NCBI GenBank assembly: GCA_020632795.1
Contig: JACKEV010000009.1
Location: 124,001 to 188,000 of the forward strand
Origin: Alphaproteobacteria bacterium
Lineage (GTDB): Bacteria > Myxococcota_A > UBA796 > CAJQPC01
Reading direction: 5' to 3'
DNA: 64,000 nucleotides
The number at the start of each line of letters is the position of its first letter. Positions within the stretch are counted from its first letter, which is position 1. The notes under the pieces were generated by a model. That model worked only from the letters and a program-made list of their open reading frames with translations. It did no database searches and was not told the DNA's origin. Of this stretch, positions 60,891 to 64,000 are shown in pieces. The translations under genes were made by a program, and so were the position numbers.

Positions 60891-61133
60891 GCGGACCCTC
60901 CCTGAACCGTGGACTGGTCCCATTCTTCAAAGATGGGAGAGGCTTCGTTCACCACCCAAGGATTTCGTCGCGATATGCGCCGCGCGCACCAGCAGCCGCC
61001 ATGTTGGCGTGTTGGCGTCAACGCTCGCCCGGGGGTGCGCTTCCGCAACCTCGGCGGCTTGGGGCGAATTGACGTGAAGAGGGCCACCCCCCCGCTGCCA
61101 ATGCGACGATGCGGGCTTCAACGCGGTTCGGTA

Positions 61134-62450
61134 TCATTCGGCGCTCAGGTGGCGCACCGCGGCTTGGAGTTGGGGATCCACCGCGAGGCGCTCTGCCCAG
61201 GCGCCGTCCAGGGGCGGGGCGGGCTGCGCGGGGCGGCTCCTGGGCAGGGCGTCCACGAGGGCGAGCAGCTCGGTGCGGGTCGCGTCGTCCAGGGTGGCGT
61301 CGCTGAGGCGGGCCCGGAGGGCGGCGCGGGGGTCGAGCGACTCCAGCTTCGGCAGGACCAGGTCGTCGGGGGTGATGCCGTCCCCCTTGGTGAGGCTGCG
61401 CCCGGAGGGGAGGTAGTACTTGGCGATGGTGAGCTTGAGGGCGCTGTGATCCTCGTACTCGAAGTAGGTCTGGACCGAGCCCTTGCCATAGGAGGGCTGG
61501 CCCACGACGGTGGCGCGCTTGTGGTCCTGCAGGGCCCCGGCGACGATCTCCGAGGCCGAGGCGGAGCGCGGGTCCATCAGCACGACGACGTTGAGATCGA
61601 GGTCGGTGCCCGGGGCGGTGGCCTCGATGGTCTCGTCGGTGCCCCGGCCGCTGCGGCCGCGGGTCTCGACGATCAGACCCTCGTCGACGAAGGTGTCCAC
61701 GACGACGACGGCCTCCTCGAGGAGGCCGCCGGGGTTGTGGCGAAGGTCGAGGATCAACCCTCGTAGTGGGGTGGGGGACTCCTTCCGCAGCCGGGCGAGG
61801 GTCTCGCGGAACGCGCCCCCGGCGTCGCGCCGGAACTGCTCGATGCGGACGTAGCCCAGCCCGGCCTCGAAGACCTCGCCGGTGACCGAGGGGGCGAGGA
61901 CCTCGTCGCGGACGAGGCGGATCTCCAGGGGCTGGGTCTCCCGCTCGATGCCCAGGGTGATCGGGGTGCCGCGGGGGCCCTTGACCAGCGCGACGACCTC
62001 CGCGACGCTCAGGCCGAGGACATCCTGGTCGTCGACCCGGACGATGCGATCGCCCGGCTTGAGGCCGGCGAGGCGGGCGGGGCCGCCGGGCAGGACCTCC
62101 TGGATCAGCACCCCGCCCTGGGGGTGGCCGGTCACCAGGACGCCGATGCCGGTGGTGGTGCCCTCATGGTCGTCGCGCAGGGCGGCGTAGGTCTCGGGGT
62201 CGAAGTAGGCGGACTGCTCGTCGAGGGCGTTGGTCATGCCGGCGATCGCGGCGTAGACCAGCTCTCCGGTGGAGCGCTCCTCGACGTAGTGCTCCTGGAT
62301 GTGGGTCATGGCGCGGGCGAAGGTGTCCAGGCCGGCGTAGGGCTCCGCGCCCGCGGCGTAGGCGCTCAGCGCGGCCTGGGTGCCGCAGTACAGGCCCGCT
62401 GCGAGCAGCATGAAGGTCAGCAGGAAGGCGCGGATGGCTTGGTTTCTCAC
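61134..62450 (-). CDS. Carboxy-terminal processing peptidase (S41, CtpA-like)
   Basis: The 438-residue periplasmic protease has a signal or anchor segment (AFLLTFMLLAAGLYCGTQAAL). A helical N-domain holds LDTFARAMTHIQEHYVEE, and the PDZ domain (about 90-170) has GIGVLVTGHPQGGVLIQEVLPGGPA. The S41 catalytic core follows. The Ser-Lys dyad is visible: SASASEIVAGALQ near 300 and PSYGKGSVQTYF near 327, with LRGLILDLRHNPGGLLEEAV before it. Members cut proteins at exposed C-termini and often control wall hydrolases. The start is GTG at 62450, seven bases after the envC-like stop, so they are co-transcribed. Confidence 0.93.
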   Translation of the reverse strand: MRNQAIRAFLLTFMLLAAGLYCGTQAALSAYAAGAEPYAGLDTFARAMTHIQEHYVEERSTGELVYAAIAGMTNALDEQSAYFDPETYAALRDDHEGTTTGIGVLVTGHPQGGVLIQEVLPGGPARLAGLKPGDRIVRVDDQDVLGLSVAEVVALVKGPRGTPITLGIERETQPLEIRLVRDEVLAPSVTGEVFEAGLGYVRIEQFRRDAGGAFRETLARLRKESPTPLRGLILDLRHNPGGLLEEAVVVVDTFVDEGLIVETRGRSGRGTDETIEATAPGTDLDLNVVVLMDPRSASASEIVAGALQDHKRATVVGQPSYGKGSVQTYFEYEDHSALKLTIAKYYLPSGRSLTKGDGITPDDLVLPKLESLDPRAALRARLSDATLDDATRTELLALVDALPRSRPAQPAPPLDGAWAERLAVDPQLQAAVRHLSAE

Positions 62451-62457
62451 GGGGCGC

Positions 62458-63561
62458 TCACTCCCGACTGCGCAGCCAGGGGATCGGGTCCTGGGGGGTG
62501 TTGTGGTAGCGGACCTCGAAGTGTACGCGGGGTCCCAGTGTATCTGTCACTCCGGTCTCCCCGACGGTTCCAATGACGTCGTCCCGACCGACGGATTGAC
62601 CTCGACGCACCTTGACCTCGTTGCAATGGCTGTACACCGTGGAGTAGTCGCCGTGGCCCAGAACCACGGTTCGCCCCATGCCGTTGACCCAGTCCTGGAA
62701 GGTCACCGTGCCGCTGGCGACGGCGCGGACGGGGGTGTGCTTGGGGGCGGCGATGTCCACGCCCAGGCTGCGGACGGTGGTGCCGGTGGCGGGGTCGGTG
62801 TAGTTTCCGAAGCCGCGCAGGAGGCGCCCGCCGGACACCGGCCAGCGCAGGCGGCCGTGCAGGTCGCGGAAGGGGGTGGCGTCGGAGGAGGCGCCGGAGG
62901 TGGTCAGCGCGAGGGACTGGTTGAGCTGGCGGGCGGAGGCGTTGCGCTCGGAGAGCACCTGCAGGGCCAGGGCGCGGCGGCCCCGGACCTCGTCGAGCAG
63001 GGCCTGGCGACGCGCGCGCTCGTCGCGCAGGTGGGCCTCCTTGAGGCGCAGCTCGGCCATCAGCGCGGCGACGGCCTCGCGGTCGGCGTCCACCTGGGAG
63101 ACGGCGGCCTCCTTGAGGGTGACCTGCTCCCGGAAGCTGCGGGTCTCGGCCTCGGCGGCGCGGATGATCGACAGCAGGTAGCGGCTGCGGCGACGCAGGT
63201 CGGCGGGATCCTCGGCGGAGAACACTACCCGCGCGAAGCCCCGGTGCTCGATGCGGTAGAGGGCGCGCAGCAGGCGGCCGATGCGCTCGGCGCGCTGGTC
63301 GACCAGCGCCTGGGCGCGGGCCAGCTCGTCCTCGTGGAGCAGGCGCTGCTGCTCGACCTCGTCGGCGCGGGCGCGCAGGGCGTCGATCTCGTCCTCGATG
63401 CCGAGCAGCTCCTGCTCCAGGCCGGTCAGCTCCTCCAGGATGCGGCGCTGCTCCAGCTCGGCGCGGGCCAGCTCACGGCGGGGGTCGTCGGTGAGGTTGT
63501 CGTCGCCGGGCTCCTGGGCGAGCAGGGGCAGCGCGAGCAGGGCCAGCAGCAGCGGCCTCAC
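62458..63561 (-). CDS. EnvC-like coiled-coil M23 protein (probable amidase activator)
   Basis: The 367-residue protein starts at a GTG overlapping the ftsX stop (GTGA). It has a signal peptide (RPLLLALLALPLLAQE), a long coiled coil over about 25-225 (RAELEQRRILEELTGLEQEL and later heptads), and a LytM/M23 domain (about 245-365). Of the zinc ligands, Asp in SLGVDIAAP, His in YSTVYSHCNE and His in RVHFEVR remain. The first His of HxGxD is lost (RSLGVD). This is the state of EnvC, which does not cut but activates amidases when opened by FtsEX. The order with ftsX and an S41 protease supports that role at the septum. Confidence 0.88.
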   Translation of the reverse strand: MRPLLLALLALPLLAQEPGDDNLTDDPRRELARAELEQRRILEELTGLEQELLGIEDEIDALRARADEVEQQRLLHEDELARAQALVDQRAERIGRLLRALYRIEHRGFARVVFSAEDPADLRRRSRYLLSIIRAAEAETRSFREQVTLKEAAVSQVDADREAVAALMAELRLKEAHLRDERARRQALLDEVRGRRALALQVLSERNASARQLNQSLALTTSGASSDATPFRDLHGRLRWPVSGGRLLRGFGNYTDPATGTTVRSLGVDIAAPKHTPVRAVASGTVTFQDWVNGMGRTVVLGHGDYSTVYSHCNEVKVRRGQSVGRDDVIGTVGETGVTDTLGPRVHFEVRYHNTPQDPIPWLRSRE

Positions 63562-64000
63562 GGCGCGGCGCTCCAGAAGCGGCGGATGGCGGTCCAGCAG
63601 CCCACCAGGCCGAGGACGAGCCCGGCGACGGCGAGGCCGATCTGCCAGGTCACCGGCAGGAAGCGCAGGGTGTTGTCGCCCAGCGCGAGCTGGAGGGCGC
63701 CCTGGAGGCGCACGACGATCAGCTCGTGGACGGCGTAGACGCCGCCGATGGCCAGCGCGGACGCGATGAGCCCCTGCAGCGCGCCCTCGATGAGGAAGGG
63801 TGCGGCGACGAAGCCCCAGGTGGCGCCGACGAGCTTCATGGTCTCCAGCTCGGCGCGGCGGGCGTAGGCGACGAGGTGCATGGTGTTGCCCACCAGGAAC
63901 ACCGCCGCGACGAAGATGAGCGAGCCCATCACCACCCCGAGCACCTGCAAGAGCCCCAGGAAGGTGTTGAAGCGCTGCACCCACTCCTGGCCGTACTCGA
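63558..64000 (-). CDS. ftsX: Cell-division protein FtsX, C-terminal part (5' end outside window)
   Basis: The frame is open through the window end. About 147 residues are visible, starting EYGQEWVQRFNTFLGLL, the conserved segment before FtsX membrane helix 2. Three hydrophobic helices follow (GVVMGSLIFVAAVFLVGNTM, GALQGLIASALAIGGVYAVH, IGLAVAGLVLGLVGCWTAI). Between the first two lies YARRAELETMKLVGATWGFVAAPFLIEGAL, the FtsE-coupling motif of FtsX/MacB permeases. FtsX with FtsE senses division status and pulls on the EnvC-like coiled coil encoded next. ftsE should lie just outside the window. Confidence 0.92.
   Translation of the reverse strand, partial: EYGQEWVQRFNTFLGLLQVLGVVMGSLIFVAAVFLVGNTMHLVAYARRAELETMKLVGATWGFVAAPFLIEGALQGLIASALAIGGVYAVHELIVVRLQGALQLALGDNTLRFLPVTWQIGLAVAGLVLGLVGCWTAIRRFWSAAP

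Noticed and set aside
60891..61133. Possible small gene in the 243-base gap between the deacetylase-like gene and the S41 protease
   Set aside because: Short frames here lack ribosome sites and recognisable features. I see only spacer, possibly holding a promoter.

Overview
The window is one 64 kb piece of a very GC-rich chromosome from a Gram-negative, two-membrane bacterium. I read it as a member of the Myxococcota or a close deltaproteobacterial relative. The reasons are AgmX/PglI-type C-terminal domains, MYXO-CTERM-like tails (Cys, hydrophobic helix, Arg cluster), MopE-type Asp-rich repeats, and a TPR, TolQ/R and FHA-TonB gene set laid out like the AglRQS-Glt/Nfs machinery of Myxococcus. 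LolA, outer-membrane barrels and lipoproteins confirm an outer membrane. I see no insertion sequences, phage genes, CRISPR arrays or rRNA. The only RNA gene found is tRNA-Phe(GAA).

Layout. 0-3 kb: end of a TPR protein, yhbY and an ABC exporter pair. 2.8-9.6 kb: two tandem giant secreted beta-helix/MopE proteins with a clear promoter. 9.7-14.5 kb: a PAS-GGDEF-EAL protein diverging from an orphan FHA/AgmX protein, then a PQQ-type sugar dehydrogenase. 14.5-17.5 kb: three sugar or glycan enzymes. 17.5-25.7 kb: a ferritin-like lipoprotein, an LtrA-Kir channel fusion, a THUMP methyltransferase, an acyl-CoA synthetase with a redoxin, and a divergent RelA/SpoT-fold protein with a 2Fe-2S ferredoxin. 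25.8-32.6 kb: a membrane protein, mfd, a MYXO-CTERM protein, glpK, and tRNA-Phe merging into a lipoprotein-like frame. 32.8-38.4 kb: an NtrC-type regulator, a barrel-SppA fusion and dacB.

38.4-53.0 kb holds ten co-directional genes: a coiled-coil exported protein, two exported TPR proteins, a TPR lipoprotein, a small exported protein, a TolQ/ExbB-type stator, two TolR/ExbD-type proteins, an FHA-TM-AgmX protein, a further small periplasmic protein and an outer-membrane barrel. By architecture and order this is an AglRQS-Glt/Nfs-like trans-envelope motor. Proton flow through the stator would drive the FHA-AgmX protein and periplasmic TPR proteins against the outer membrane, for gliding or for polymer assembly at the surface.

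53-64 kb is housekeeping: galE, ftsK, lolA, rimO, a family 2 glycosyltransferase, and the co-transcribed set ftsX, envC-like, S41 protease, and divergent polysaccharide deacetylase (YibQ-like) that serves septal peptidoglycan splitting.

The items most worth a second look are the RelA/SpoT-like protein (24.6-25.7 kb), the LtrA-Kir fusion (18.4-20.6 kb), the motor cluster with its Asp/Asn TolR pair, the tyrosine-rich beta-helix (6.2-9.6 kb), the barrel-SppA fusion and the tRNA-lipoprotein overlap. All assignments are from reading the sequence; no database search was run.
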